From CAZEQJ01 sp964514385 (GTDB lineage Bacteria > Bacteroidota > Bacteroidia > Cytophagales > Cyclobacteriaceae), in assembly GCA_964514385.1 (NCBI GenBank), contig CAZEQJ010000013.1:16445-80444 (forward strand): a stretch of DNA of 64,000 nucleotides, given 5' to 3'. Positions 8,995-17,715 of this stretch are shown here, piece by piece. Every line of letters starts with the position of its first letter. Positions within the stretch are counted from its first letter, which is position 1. The notes below the pieces were generated by a model. It saw nothing but the letters and a program-made list of their open reading frames with translations, searched no databases and had not been told where the DNA came from. A program made the translations under genes and the position numbers.

Positions 8995-9710
8995 TCAAAG
9001 CATTAATCATTGATGACGAGCGCCTCGCGCGCAAGGAGCTGGCTTCTCTTTTAGAGGACATGACAGGTATTCAGGTAATCGGGGAGGCGGTAAATGCTGA
9101 CGATGCCATTGAGAAAATGGACGAACTTAAGCCTGATCTGCTATTTTTGGATATTCAGATGCCAGGAAAAACGGGTTTTGACCTGTTGGAGCAGCTGGAC
9201 AAAACGCCACAGGTAATCTTCGTGACTGCGTATGATGAATTTGCCATGGAGGCATTCAGGGTCAATGCACTCGACTACATATTAAAGCCGGTAGAAACAG
9301 AGCGACTGCAGGAAGCTGTGGAACGCGTGCGAAACCGCATCAGGGAGAAGGAAACGTACAGCAATTCCAATAAATTAACACATCACGATCAGGTATTCGT
9401 AAAAGACGGTGACCGCTGCTGGTTTGTAAGGCTTTCAGATATCCGTTTGTTCGAGTCTGATGGCAATTATATCAAGGTTTATTTTGATAAAAACCGGCCC
9501 ATGATCCATAAGTCATTGAATGCGCTGGATGAAAAGTTGGATCCCAAGGCATTTTTTCGTGTAAGCCGAAAGCATATTATCAACCTGAACTGGGTCGAGG
9601 AGATTGAAGCCTGGTTTAATGGAGGTCTGATGGTAACACTAAAGGACGGAGAAAAGGTGGAAGTAAGCCGCAGGCAGGCAGCAAAGTTTAAGGATATGAT
9701 GAGTCTTTAG
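8991..9710 (+). CDS. LytTR-family response regulator
   Basis: A 239-residue regulator. The receiver domain (1-120) has the acidic pocket D8/D9, phosphoacceptor D54 (LFLDIQMPG) and K99 (YILKP). A LytTR DNA-binding domain fills about 133-235 (FVKDGDRCWFVRLSDI, then FFRVSRKHIINL). By family it binds paired direct repeats upstream of target genes once phosphorylated by its partner, here the LytS-type kinase that overlaps it by four bases. Its 3' end overlaps the convergent TerB-like gene by four bases (TTAG shared by both stops). Confidence 0.95.
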   Translation: MIKALIIDDERLARKELASLLEDMTGIQVIGEAVNADDAIEKMDELKPDLLFLDIQMPGKTGFDLLEQLDKTPQVIFVTAYDEFAMEAFRVNALDYILKPVETERLQEAVERVRNRIREKETYSNSNKLTHHDQVFVKDGDRCWFVRLSDIRLFESDGNYIKVYFDKNRPMIHKSLNALDEKLDPKAFFRVSRKHIINLNWVEEIEAWFNGGLMVTLKDGEKVEVSRRQAAKFKDMMSL

Positions 9711-10075
9711 CTTCTGACCGTTTTGATAAGTTCCTTTTCTACATCCCAGTCTTTGGCGAGGGTGATGATAGCCATTGCCTCCATCTCTGTGATATAACCT
9801 TTTTTCAGGTTGGCTTGCCATACATCGGAGAGAAACCGAAGTCGTGTTTCCGGTGAGATAGAGTCAAGATGGCTGGAGAAAAACTCACGGGAGCGTTGGT
9901 AAGCCGTTACATAATCTGTAGAAATGAATTCGTTTACCCATTGAATTTCACGGTCAGCGTTCATTTCACTGACCATTTCATTGAGTATCTCTTTTTCTTC
10001 TTCATCCAGCCCGTGGTAGTGGAATATCACGGACGCCAGCAGGAGAAAGGCCTTCTTTTCTTCAGACGTCATCAT
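9707..10075 (-). CDS. Probable TerB-like protein
   Basis: A 122-residue soluble all-helical protein. The pattern of an N-terminal helix (LLLASVIFHYHGLDEEEKEIL) and a C-terminal helix (YITEMEAMAIITLAKDW), each following an acidic turn, resembles the duplicated helical repeat of the TerB-like fold. The resemblance is by eye and could be wrong. No tellurium-resistance genes are nearby, so a role in tellurite resistance is not implied; many TerB-like proteins are of unknown function. It stands alone between the convergent regulator gene and hemW. Confidence 0.6.
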   Translation of the reverse strand: MMTSEEKKAFLLLASVIFHYHGLDEEEKEILNEMVSEMNADREIQWVNEFISTDYVTAYQRSREFFSSHLDSISPETRLRFLSDVWQANLKKGYITEMEAMAIITLAKDWDVEKELIKTVRS

Positions 10076-10117
10076 AAACCCAGATCAGCAGGCAAAATAC
10101 ACTAAATATTGATTATC

Positions 10118-11242
10118 TCAAATCATTAGTGACGCTGTTATACTGTCAGTCACCATCCTTCCTTTAGAGGTCAATATTATTTTTTCTTCATCAAAATCCA
10201 AAAGACCCTGATCCCGGTATTTTTCCAGAAGATCTGTGTCAAAAGTGGCTTCAATATTATATTTTTCCGATGCCTGTCGATATGGAAAACCGTAAACCGT
10301 GCGTAATGAACTGATCATAAAATCATTGAAAAGCTCGGTTGAACTAATCGATTCGACGGTTTCCGGCAATACACCCTCATGGATCATGGCGATATACCGT
10401 GCGTTATTTGAAACATTGGATACCCTTACTGACTGGAGAAAGGAATGCGCAGACGGCCCGACACCAATGTATGGGATATTTTTCCAGTAAGCACTGTTAT
10501 GTCTGCTTTCAAAGCCTGGCTTACAGAAATTACTTACCTCATAGCCCTGATAACCAGCCTCCTGTAAGGTAGACAGGATAAGTTCATACTGCTCTGCACG
10601 AATTTCATCGTCCAGTTCTTTAAGCTCTCCCTTCCTGAGGAGGTAACCAAGATATGTTTTTTCTTCTATGGTAAGATCGTACAGCGAGATATGGGGCGGC
10701 CCGACACGTACAATTTCTTCCAGATCTGCTTTTAGTATTTCCATGGAATGCTTTACAGGATATCCGAAAATCAGGTCCATGCTGTAATTATCTACTTTGT
10801 TTCGGGAAATGACGTCAAGTGCATTACGGCTCATAACCGCATCATGAGCACGGTTAAGGGACTTTAGCAGATCGTCATTGAATGTTTGAACCCCCAGGCT
10901 GATGCGGTTTATCCCTGCAGTTATCAATTCATCTACCTTGCGCTGTGTTACATCATCCGGATTCATTTCTATGGTGATTTCAGGTGTATCGGACATTTGA
11001 AAACCGGATTTGACGCCAGTTAACAGGAGTTTTATTTCCTCCACAGAAAGAAGGGAGGGAGTACCACCACCAAAATACAGGGTGGAGACGTTGACTTTAT
11101 CATTTGCCTTCATTTGGATCTCTTTTCCTATAGCCTGCAGCATAGCGGACTTTTGTTTCAAGGAGGTTGAGAAGTGAAAATTGCAGTAGTGGCATGCCTG
11201 CCGGCAAAAGGGAATATGAATGTAAAAACCAATGCTTTCCAT
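10118..11242 (-). CDS. hemW: Radical SAM heme chaperone HemW
   Basis: The 374-residue protein carries the radical-SAM motif C-x3-C-x2-C (PFCRQACHYC) with Cys at 13, 17 and 20 from the ATG at 11242. The conserved FGGGTPS and the HemW-type HNSAYW segment follow. HemW binds heme and delivers it to respiratory enzymes, and it lacks the extra N-terminal region of true HemN. A TTG at 11251 would add three residues; I prefer the ATG, which leaves 11 bases to the divergent GTG of the Omp85-like gene. hemD lies 2.6 kb away, so this is a heme-linked neighbourhood. Confidence 0.92.
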   Translation of the reverse strand: MESIGFYIHIPFCRQACHYCNFHFSTSLKQKSAMLQAIGKEIQMKANDKVNVSTLYFGGGTPSLLSVEEIKLLLTGVKSGFQMSDTPEITIEMNPDDVTQRKVDELITAGINRISLGVQTFNDDLLKSLNRAHDAVMSRNALDVISRNKVDNYSMDLIFGYPVKHSMEILKADLEEIVRVGPPHISLYDLTIEEKTYLGYLLRKGELKELDDEIRAEQYELILSTLQEAGYQGYEVSNFCKPGFESRHNSAYWKNIPYIGVGPSAHSFLQSVRVSNVSNNARYIAMIHEGVLPETVESISSTELFNDFMISSLRTVYGFPYRQASEKYNIEATFDTDLLEKYRDQGLLDFDEEKIILTSKGRMVTDSITASLMI

Positions 11243-11253
11243 AAATTGCAAAA

Positions 11254-12786
11254 GTGCGCAAATATTATTACATCATATTACTCCAGATCGTTGCATTATT
11301 CCAGCTTAGGGCACAGGATAAGCTGATATTGTGCACAGACAGCGGTGATACATTGTATGCACATCAAATTTCCGGAGATGCTATTCATGTTACAGACAGC
11401 ATGCTTAACCATTGGAGAAATGAAGGTTTTCTGGAGGCTTCTGCTGACATCCCTGCCATTCGGGATGAAGATTTTGTTTATCAGCAGGTTCATCTGGGGC
11501 CAGTCTACCTGGTTTCACGACTAAATGGTCGCGCCATTGACCCGTTAGCTTTTAGTCTTGAGAATCAAAAAAGCTGGATACAGTCAGCGCTTGATTCCAT
11601 GGCCGATAACGGGTATCCATTAGCCAACGCATCACTTGATTTCAGGATAGTTCCTCCGGCAGAGGTTCATGTAAACATTGCATTGGAGCAGGGCAGATAT
11701 ATCGAGTTTGGCGGTATTGTCAGTGAAAACAGTCCGTTAAGTCCGGAAATATTATCTGCCATTTTAGAAGTAAATAAGGGAGCATATAGCCAGGAGAAAG
11801 TAAGAGCTATTTCGGAAAAAATACGCTGGCTGGATGGATTGAGGCTTACAGGCGCACCAGAACCAGATTTCCAGCAAGGTAAATGCATTATTCGTCTGCC
11901 GTTAGAGCGCGAAAGGGTCAGCCAGGTCAATGGAATACTTGGCTTTGCGGGTTCACCGCTAAATCAGGGCATCTATGGTGAAGTCAGAGGAGAGTTAGGG
12001 CAAATGTTCCGGCATGCGCACCGTTTGAACTTTTATTATAATCAGACCCAGAATCAGACCCGCACTGTTGACGTCTCATATCATGCGCCTTATATGAATG
12101 GTCATTTCGGTGGTGGGGTGGCCTTTTACCTGGTCAGCAACCCTCAGTTTTCACGGACTCAGCTTCAGGCAGGAATAACTTACAGTCCACCGGCAAGATA
12201 CCGCCTTGGAGTTGAATATCAGCGATGGGATAATAATGCGGTAACCGAGGAGCAATCGGTCAGCCATTTTATGAATATGGAGTTTTCAAACTACATCCGT
12301 AAAAGTAAGGACAGGTGGAACATATCAGCAGAGGTCGGTGTGGGCAGAAACGTCCTTACCTTCTCTGGCAGAACACGTCTTGCGATGGATATAGCATCAA
12401 AAGAATGGAACAGGGGAGGGCTTACTTTTCATATGCGCACGGCCTACCAGCGGCTAACAGGCAGAGACCTTACCTTTTCAGAATTTTTCCCAATTGGCGG
12501 CAGTGATTACCTTACCGGCTACCCACCAAATTTTGTTTTTACTGATGAATTTGCCTTTGCTGGTTTTTATCCGGGTTACCGTATTGGTAGCACCAGCCAT
12601 TTCCATGTAATTATGGAGCAGGGTGCCTACGGCAGATTTACACAGTTGCCATTTTCGGCCGGAATTGGGTGGTCGGTTTTGCAGGAGAATGGTATAATTC
12701 GTATTAATTTTGTAGCAAATAAAGACTGGAAAGCACTTCAAAACACGCCGTTTCTATTATCTGTAGCCTATGAAAATCTTTTTTAG
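11254..12786 (+). CDS. Omp85-superfamily (BamA/TamA-like) outer-membrane protein
   Basis: A 510-residue protein starting at GTG with a signal peptide (MRKYYYIILLQIVALFQLRAQ). Residues about 20-215 contain POTRA-like modules (ALEQGRYIEFGGI followed by a helix and SEKIRWLDGL). From about 225 to the end is a predicted 16-strand barrel ending in Phe (VAYENLF). Omp85 proteins insert or export other proteins through the outer membrane. The loop-6 motif, normally (V/L)RG(F/Y), reads LTGY at 420-423, so the family's key Arg is missing. The true BamA is encoded at 37286-40027 and keeps LRGY. Its 3' end overlaps the DUF4271 gene by 17 bases. Confidence 0.78.
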   Translation: MRKYYYIILLQIVALFQLRAQDKLILCTDSGDTLYAHQISGDAIHVTDSMLNHWRNEGFLEASADIPAIRDEDFVYQQVHLGPVYLVSRLNGRAIDPLAFSLENQKSWIQSALDSMADNGYPLANASLDFRIVPPAEVHVNIALEQGRYIEFGGIVSENSPLSPEILSAILEVNKGAYSQEKVRAISEKIRWLDGLRLTGAPEPDFQQGKCIIRLPLERERVSQVNGILGFAGSPLNQGIYGEVRGELGQMFRHAHRLNFYYNQTQNQTRTVDVSYHAPYMNGHFGGGVAFYLVSNPQFSRTQLQAGITYSPPARYRLGVEYQRWDNNAVTEEQSVSHFMNMEFSNYIRKSKDRWNISAEVGVGRNVLTFSGRTRLAMDIASKEWNRGGLTFHMRTAYQRLTGRDLTFSEFFPIGGSDYLTGYPPNFVFTDEFAFAGFYPGYRIGSTSHFHVIMEQGAYGRFTQLPFSAGIGWSVLQENGIIRINFVANKDWKALQNTPFLLSVAYENLF

Positions 12787-13795
12787 ACTTTTAATGTCGA
12801 CAATGGCGCTCTGTTTCAGTGCTACAGCTCAATATGATGATGTCACATACAGGTGGTGGTCGCTGGATGGGGAAAATCTCAAGCCTTACTATGGCAAGAG
12901 TTCTTCTGTATTTGCAACACATCTCGACAGTGCCGAAATCTACCTGATGCTGACGACAGTGGATGGCGTATTATCCATTGACGGTAAGCTGACTCGTCAG
13001 CTTACCAAAAACAACTCTTTATTTTTGGAGTATGATCGACCAGTAAAGCTTATTTTTTATCCTGAGGACCAGGCTAAGGCACCACAGCTGTTGATCCACA
13101 AAGAAAAGTTGTCTGATACATTTGATTTCAGCTACAGGTCAGACTATTTTTCATCTGCTGCAGCGGTTCGTTTACTGCTTAGCTTTCTGGTCATTATCGG
13201 ACTCACAGTCATAAATAACAGGGGGGTTGAAGCTATCATACCCTGGAAGGTGATTCAGTTTAATATCCGCCCGGACAGCATGGCCAGATCCAAAACGCTA
13301 TCTGGTGATGTGTTTATCCTCATGTTTGCATTGAGTGTTTTAAGCACATTGATACTCACCGACTTTACTGGAACCGACACGCTTACGGTTTTATTCGGAA
13401 TTCAGAAGGCTGGCGTACTCAATATGGTGGTAAGTTTCATTTTTTTAGGACTCTTCCTGTTGAGGTTGTTGAATATTTATCTGATCTCAGGGGTTTTTGG
13501 GTTACGTGGTTTTGGCAACTACCAGTTCACTGAATACATCCGAATCTCATTTCTTATTACATTTTATTTTGCAGCTGCAGTCTATCTGGCCGATGTAATC
13601 TTTGTATTTAAGCTCTCTGCAGGCCATCCGGTGTTTTATTTTTTCTTTTTTCTGATGATAATCTTACGTACGATTATCATATTTATAAAATTGATAACAT
13701 ACACTTCTCATAGAAATCTCTATTTATTTTTGTACCTTTGCATTTCCGAAATAATACCATTACTTATTGGTATTAAGGTACTTGACTCAATCTAA
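12770..13795 (+). CDS. DUF4271 multi-pass membrane protein
   Basis: A 341-residue protein with a signal peptide (MKIFFRLLMSTMALCFSATAQ), a periplasmic N-terminal part to about residue 115, and then roughly seven to eight membrane helices over the remaining 220 residues. It matches the DUF4271 family of Bacteroidota, which lies next to hemD in this phylum. The function is unknown. It overlaps the upstream Omp85-like gene by 17 bases and precedes hemD by 22, so the three are cotranscribed. The neighbourhood suggests an envelope or heme-related role, but this is inference. Confidence 0.82.
   Translation: MKIFFRLLMSTMALCFSATAQYDDVTYRWWSLDGENLKPYYGKSSSVFATHLDSAEIYLMLTTVDGVLSIDGKLTRQLTKNNSLFLEYDRPVKLIFYPEDQAKAPQLLIHKEKLSDTFDFSYRSDYFSSAAAVRLLLSFLVIIGLTVINNRGVEAIIPWKVIQFNIRPDSMARSKTLSGDVFILMFALSVLSTLILTDFTGTDTLTVLFGIQKAGVLNMVVSFIFLGLFLLRLLNIYLISGVFGLRGFGNYQFTEYIRISFLITFYFAAAVYLADVIFVFKLSAGHPVFYFFFFLMIILRTIIIFIKLITYTSHRNLYLFLYLCISEIIPLLIGIKVLDSI
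13733..13740 (+). promoter_or_regulatory. Candidate internal -7 element before hemD
   Basis: TACCTTTG, an exact TAnnTTTG match, lies inside the 3' end of the DUF4271 gene, 77 bases before the hemD ATG. No TTG is seen at the right upstream distance, so this may be chance. If real, it would uncouple hemD from the upstream membrane-protein genes. Confidence 0.3.
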
Positions 13796-13817
13796 AAAAG
13801 TATTTGTTTAAAGAACG

Positions 13818-14600
13818 ATGAGTAACCCTAAAGGATCTCAGAGCGGAGTGGCAAAGAAAGTAGCAAGTATACTGGTTTCACAACCTGCACCCTCCGGCGA
13901 ACATTCGCCTTATTACGACCTCGCAAAGAAATATAATCTGAAGATAGATTTCAGGCCTTTTATTCACGTGGAAGGTGTGCCGTTTAAGGAATTCAGGAAG
14001 CAGAAAGTAGACATTCTGGCACATACAGCCATTATCCTGACCAGCAGAAATGCTGTGGATAACCTTTTTCGTATTTGTAAAGAGGCAAGGATAGAGATGC
14101 CAACAGATATGAAGTATTTCTGTATTTCAGAGCAGACCGCCAACTACCTGCAAAAGTATATTGTGATTCGAAAGCGTAAGATATTTGTGGGGAATAAGAC
14201 GGCACAGGATCTTATCAATGTGATCAAGAAGCATCCAAAGGAAAAATACCTGTATCCTTGCAGTAATATCCGGAAGGACGACATACCGGATTTTATGAAG
14301 AGCAATGATATGCATTTTACCGAAGCGGTATTTTATCGCACAGTGGCCAGTGATTTGTCGGACCTTGCAGATGTGAATTATGACATAATTGCCTTTTTTA
14401 GCCCTTCCGGCATTAACTCATTGTTCACTAACTTTCCTGATTTCAAACAAAACAATACCAGGATAGCAGCGTTTGGACCTACGACGGCCAAAGCGGTGCG
14501 CGATATGGGACTTCGTCTTGACATCGAAGCCCCACATCCTAATGCACCTTCGATGACTGGTGCTATTGAAATGTATATTAAGGATGTAAATGAAGTATGA
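13818..14600 (+). CDS. hemD: Uroporphyrinogen-III synthase
   Basis: A 260-residue soluble enzyme that cyclises hydroxymethylbilane to uroporphyrinogen III in tetrapyrrole synthesis. The family has low sequence identity. Supporting signs are the two-domain alpha/beta layout, ILTSRNAVDNLF near residue 74, FFSPSGINSLF near 195, and AAFGPTTAKAV near 218, which are the typical substrate-facing segments. It lies downstream of DUF4271, as is common in Bacteroidota, and 53 bases before the PorP/SprF-like gene. The first ~15 residues (Ser/Lys-rich) are not conserved in the family. Confidence 0.85.
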   Translation: MSNPKGSQSGVAKKVASILVSQPAPSGEHSPYYDLAKKYNLKIDFRPFIHVEGVPFKEFRKQKVDILAHTAIILTSRNAVDNLFRICKEARIEMPTDMKYFCISEQTANYLQKYIVIRKRKIFVGNKTAQDLINVIKKHPKEKYLYPCSNIRKDDIPDFMKSNDMHFTEAVFYRTVASDLSDLADVNYDIIAFFSPSGINSLFTNFPDFKQNNTRIAAFGPTTAKAVRDMGLRLDIEAPHPNAPSMTGAIEMYIKDVNEV

Positions 14601-14653
14601 AATTGTATAATATAAATATTTACTTTACTTTTATCATTATATAACTTGTGTAT

Positions 14654-15631
14654 ATGCGGACGGGGATAAAAATAATACTTCTTTTCAGTGTACTTAGCAC
14701 CCTATCATTGAGTGCCCAGCAGGATCCTCAGTTCACACAATTCATGTACAACAAGGTATTTTACAACCCGGCATATTCCGGAGTAGAAGCTCTTACCCGT
14801 TTTTCAGCGATTTACCGGCAACAGTGGCTCAATTATACGCCTACATTTGATATTGGAGGCCGGGCTCCTGAAACCTTCATGGTTATGGGAGATCTGCCTG
14901 TTCCGCGGGTTCCGGGTGGTGTAAGTGTAATGGCCGTACGTGACAGATTGGGCAATGCCAATAATATAGAATTCCAGCTTGCTGGTGCCTATCACCTTGG
15001 ATTCAGCAAGTCAAAACTTTCTCTGGGAGCAAGATTTGGGGTAATGAGCCGGAGTTTTGATGCGGCCCTATACAGGGTAATCGATGAATCCGATCCGATA
15101 TACCAGGACATCATCAACGGCGGACAGGAATCTCAGGTACGTCCGGACATTTCGGTAGGAGCACATTACCAGAGCGAAAAACTGAGCATTGGTATAAGTG
15201 CACTACATCTGGTAGAGACACAATTTGATTTTGGTGTGGCTGACTTAAGAAATGCACTGAATACCCACCTTTATGGATATGGTACGTATCGTTATGAAGC
15301 ATCCTACAATGTAACACTTCTCCCTTCTGTACTCTTAAAATCAGATCTGAATACTTTCAATTTTGATATTGGCGCCGTAGCTGAAATAAATGCAAACAAA
15401 ATTGAGTACGCTGTCGGACTTACCTACAGGGAGTCGGATGCTGTCGCGTTGATACTGGGGATGAATCTGTTGAAAGAAAAGTCATTACGAATTGGATATG
15501 CGTTTGATTATGTAGCCTTTGGGCAGGAAGCCAAAGAGCCTACATCTCATGAATTAATGGTGACCTATGTATTGCCTCCACCCGAATCCGGTGGAAAAAT
15601 CATACAAAGAACACCAAGATTCAGGCTTTAG
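14654..15631 (+). CDS. PorP/SprF-family type IX secretion outer-membrane protein
   Basis: The 325-residue protein has a signal peptide and the family opening QQDPQFTQFMYNKVFYNPAYSG at its mature N-terminus (in parts: QDPQFTQFMYN and FYNPAYSG). A beta-barrel follows, ending in the basic tail RTPRFRL. PorP/SprF proteins bind PorE/PorK-linked partners at the outer membrane, and some help export SprB-like adhesins. I chose ATG at 14654 over GTG at 14648, because it begins the signal peptide cleanly (MRTGIKIILLFSVLSTLSLSAQ). The placement directly upstream of gldKLMN is the standard T9SS arrangement. Many paralogues exist, so the exact orthologue is uncertain. Confidence 0.9.
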   Translation: MRTGIKIILLFSVLSTLSLSAQQDPQFTQFMYNKVFYNPAYSGVEALTRFSAIYRQQWLNYTPTFDIGGRAPETFMVMGDLPVPRVPGGVSVMAVRDRLGNANNIEFQLAGAYHLGFSKSKLSLGARFGVMSRSFDAALYRVIDESDPIYQDIINGGQESQVRPDISVGAHYQSEKLSIGISALHLVETQFDFGVADLRNALNTHLYGYGTYRYEASYNVTLLPSVLLKSDLNTFNFDIGAVAEINANKIEYAVGLTYRESDAVALILGMNLLKEKSLRIGYAFDYVAFGQEAKEPTSHELMVTYVLPPPESGGKIIQRTPRFRL

Positions 15632-15703
15632 ATCGAAATATTTTGGAATTAGAATAAATTTTGAACAATTTAACCACGAATAATAAGTTCTTTATATTAA
15701 ACT

Positions 15704-15762
15704 AGGTGTGTAGTCGAAACTAAATGTTAGTAAATTAAAGTGTTTCTTTAATTAGGTGTGTT
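15704..15762 (+). promoter_or_regulatory. Repeated AGGTGTGT element in gldK leader
   Basis: AGGTGTGT occurs at 15704-15711 and again at 15754-15761, the second ending one base before the gldK ATG. A third copy, AGGTGTGTGTT (19336-19346), directly abuts the gldN ATG. The 131-bp interval from 15632 to 15762 shows no open frame and no exact TAnnTTTG element. The element could be a translation-enhancing leader or a binding site, or chance; its repetition just before two gld starts is the only evidence. Confidence 0.3.
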
Positions 15763-16800
15763 ATGAATAAATCTATTGTGAATGTGCTTATAAGCAGCTT
15801 TATGCTTATATCACTCTCCTTTTCTCTTCAAAGTTGTGGAGTTTTTGGTGGTGGCGGAGGCTACGGAGGAGAAGTGATTGGTGTGCCGGGTCGTGAAGGC
15901 TGGTACATGACCGTACCCTATGGAATGGTGTCGATACCCTCAGGGACCTTCCACATGGGGCAGGCAGATGAAGATATTGCTGCCACTCAAATCAACTTTA
16001 ACAAGCAGGTTACCATTGGTGGTTTCTATATGGATGATACAGAAATCACAAACAATGAGTATCGTCAGTTTATTCAGATTATGATGCAGGACTCACTCCA
16101 GAATCTAGGTGAGGATTTCATAATGAATGAGCTTTATCCTGATACTACTGTCTGGGTTAAGGATTTTAGTTATCACATGGGCGATCCTATGATGATCTAT
16201 TACTACGATCACCCGGCGTTTGATGATTACCCTGTGGTAGGTGTGGATTGGGAAGCAGCTAAATATTTTTCCAATTGGCGCACAAGTTTCTACAATTCTT
16301 ACAGGGCAACATTAGGGCTATTTGACATGCCAAACTTCAGATTGCCTTCAGAGGCAGAGTGGGAATATGCAGCACGAGGCGGACGGGATATGGCCAAATA
16401 TCCATGGGGAAACCCGTACATACGTAACGCAAAAGGATGTATGCTGGCCAACTTCAAGCCCAACAGAGGTAACTACTATGATGATGGATTTCAGTATACT
16501 GCTGAGGTAAGATCCTATTTCATCAATGATTATGGTTTATATGACATGGCCGGGAATGTATCAGAATGGTGTGAAGATGCATTTTTTCCTGCTTCTGTTC
16601 CTGTTGTCTGGGATCTTAACCCTACCTACTATGATGAGGATGAGCCCAGAAAGGTAATACGCGGTGGTTCATGGAAAGATATCGCGTATTTTTTGGAAAC
16701 TGGCACCAGAACTTACGAGTATAAGGATTCTGCCCGTTCTTACGTTGGCTTCAGATGTGCAATGACCTATCTTGGTCGCTCATCAGGGGCGGAGTTTTAA
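15763..16800 (+). CDS. gldK: T9SS ring lipoprotein GldK (PorK)
   Basis: A 345-residue lipoprotein with lipobox LQSC (Cys25), then a Gly-rich linker and a formylglycine-generating-enzyme-like (SUMF1) domain. That domain is recognised by IPSGTFHMG, FRLPSEAEWEYAARGG, DMAGNVSEWCED and RGGSW. In GldK/PorK the fold is structural: with GldN/PorN it forms the large periplasmic ring attached to the outer membrane in the type IX secretion and gliding machine. It is the first gene of the gldKLMN block, 131 bases after the PorP/SprF-like gene. The short G-rich run after the lipid anchor (residues 29-36) is probably a flexible tether. Confidence 0.96.
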   Translation: MNKSIVNVLISSFMLISLSFSLQSCGVFGGGGGYGGEVIGVPGREGWYMTVPYGMVSIPSGTFHMGQADEDIAATQINFNKQVTIGGFYMDDTEITNNEYRQFIQIMMQDSLQNLGEDFIMNELYPDTTVWVKDFSYHMGDPMMIYYYDHPAFDDYPVVGVDWEAAKYFSNWRTSFYNSYRATLGLFDMPNFRLPSEAEWEYAARGGRDMAKYPWGNPYIRNAKGCMLANFKPNRGNYYDDGFQYTAEVRSYFINDYGLYDMAGNVSEWCEDAFFPASVPVVWDLNPTYYDEDEPRKVIRGGSWKDIAYFLETGTRTYEYKDSARSYVGFRCAMTYLGRSSGAEF

Positions 16801-16854
16801 AGTCTCTTGAAAAATTATATTTTAGTAAACTAAAAATCTAAAACTGTTAATAAA

Positions 16855-17700
16855 ATGAGTGGTAAAAAAGGTGGCTTTATGGAGATTCTCTTCTCCACGA
16901 TCATGCCCAAAGTCTATGGTATAGGAGCTGCAGTTGTTATTGTTGGTGCTCTTTTTAAGATTCTTCACTGGCCTGGCGCAGCTGAAATGCTCACTGTAGG
17001 TCTCCTTACAGAGGCTGGTATTTTCCTTCTTAGTGCTTTCGAACCTAAACATCCGGAGATTGACTGGACCAAGGTATATCCTCAGTTGTCAGAAGAGTAT
17101 GATGGGGATGATCTGTATGTTGACAAGACAAAAAAGCCTGCGAAGCAAATCGGTGACAGCACCAGCCAGAAACTGGATAAAATGCTGGATGAGAAAATAG
17201 GACCTGAGTTGATAGAAAGTCTGAGTAAAGGCCTTCAAAACATGGCTGAGTCCGCTAAAAATATGTCTACGTTGAGTGATGCGGCTGTTGCAACTAACGA
17301 ATACGCAGGTAACGTAAAAGAAGCAGGTAAGGCATTATCAGAAATGAATAAGGCTTACAATACAACTGTAGGTGCCATGCAGGAAATGTCATCTGCGGCT
17401 AAAGACACTAAGGAGTATCACTCTATCGTTCAGAATGTAACGAAAAACCTGACAGCGCTTAATTCTGTTTATGAAATGGAACTGCAGGATAGCAATAATC
17501 ACCTGAAGGCAATGAATAAATTTTATTCAAACCTTACAGTAGCAATGGATAATATGGCCGAAGCATCTAAAAGTACAGATACTTTCCGATCACAGTTATC
17601 GAAACTTACAGATAACTTATCTTCATTGAATAACATTTACGGAAGTATGCTTTCAGCCATGAGAGGAACCATGAGTGCTGACACTAATAAGCAATCATAA
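16855..17700 (+). CDS. gldL: T9SS motor protein GldL (PorL)
   Basis: A 281-residue inner-membrane protein. Two membrane helices occupy about residues 18-36 and 44-64, containing HWPGAAEMLTVGLLTEAGIFLLSAFEP in overlapping pieces. Acidic residues E44, E53 and E63 lie in or near the second helix. By family GldL forms a pentamer around a GldM dimer and converts proton-motive force into rotation, using conserved membrane Glu residues; E53 is a likely candidate here. The cytoplasmic remainder, about 65-281, is Asn/Ser-rich and helical with repeated N-L-x-x-L-N-S/N-x-Y segments (near 205, 226 and 261). Confidence 0.96.
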   Translation: MSGKKGGFMEILFSTIMPKVYGIGAAVVIVGALFKILHWPGAAEMLTVGLLTEAGIFLLSAFEPKHPEIDWTKVYPQLSEEYDGDDLYVDKTKKPAKQIGDSTSQKLDKMLDEKIGPELIESLSKGLQNMAESAKNMSTLSDAAVATNEYAGNVKEAGKALSEMNKAYNTTVGAMQEMSSAAKDTKEYHSIVQNVTKNLTALNSVYEMELQDSNNHLKAMNKFYSNLTVAMDNMAEASKSTDTFRSQLSKLTDNLSSLNNIYGSMLSAMRGTMSADTNKQS

Positions 17701-17715
17701 TAAAAGGTAAAAATT

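Noticed and set aside
10118..11242. HemN (oxygen-independent coproporphyrinogen oxidase)
   Set aside because: The length and HNSAYW-type motif fit HemW; the longer N-terminal region of HemN is absent.
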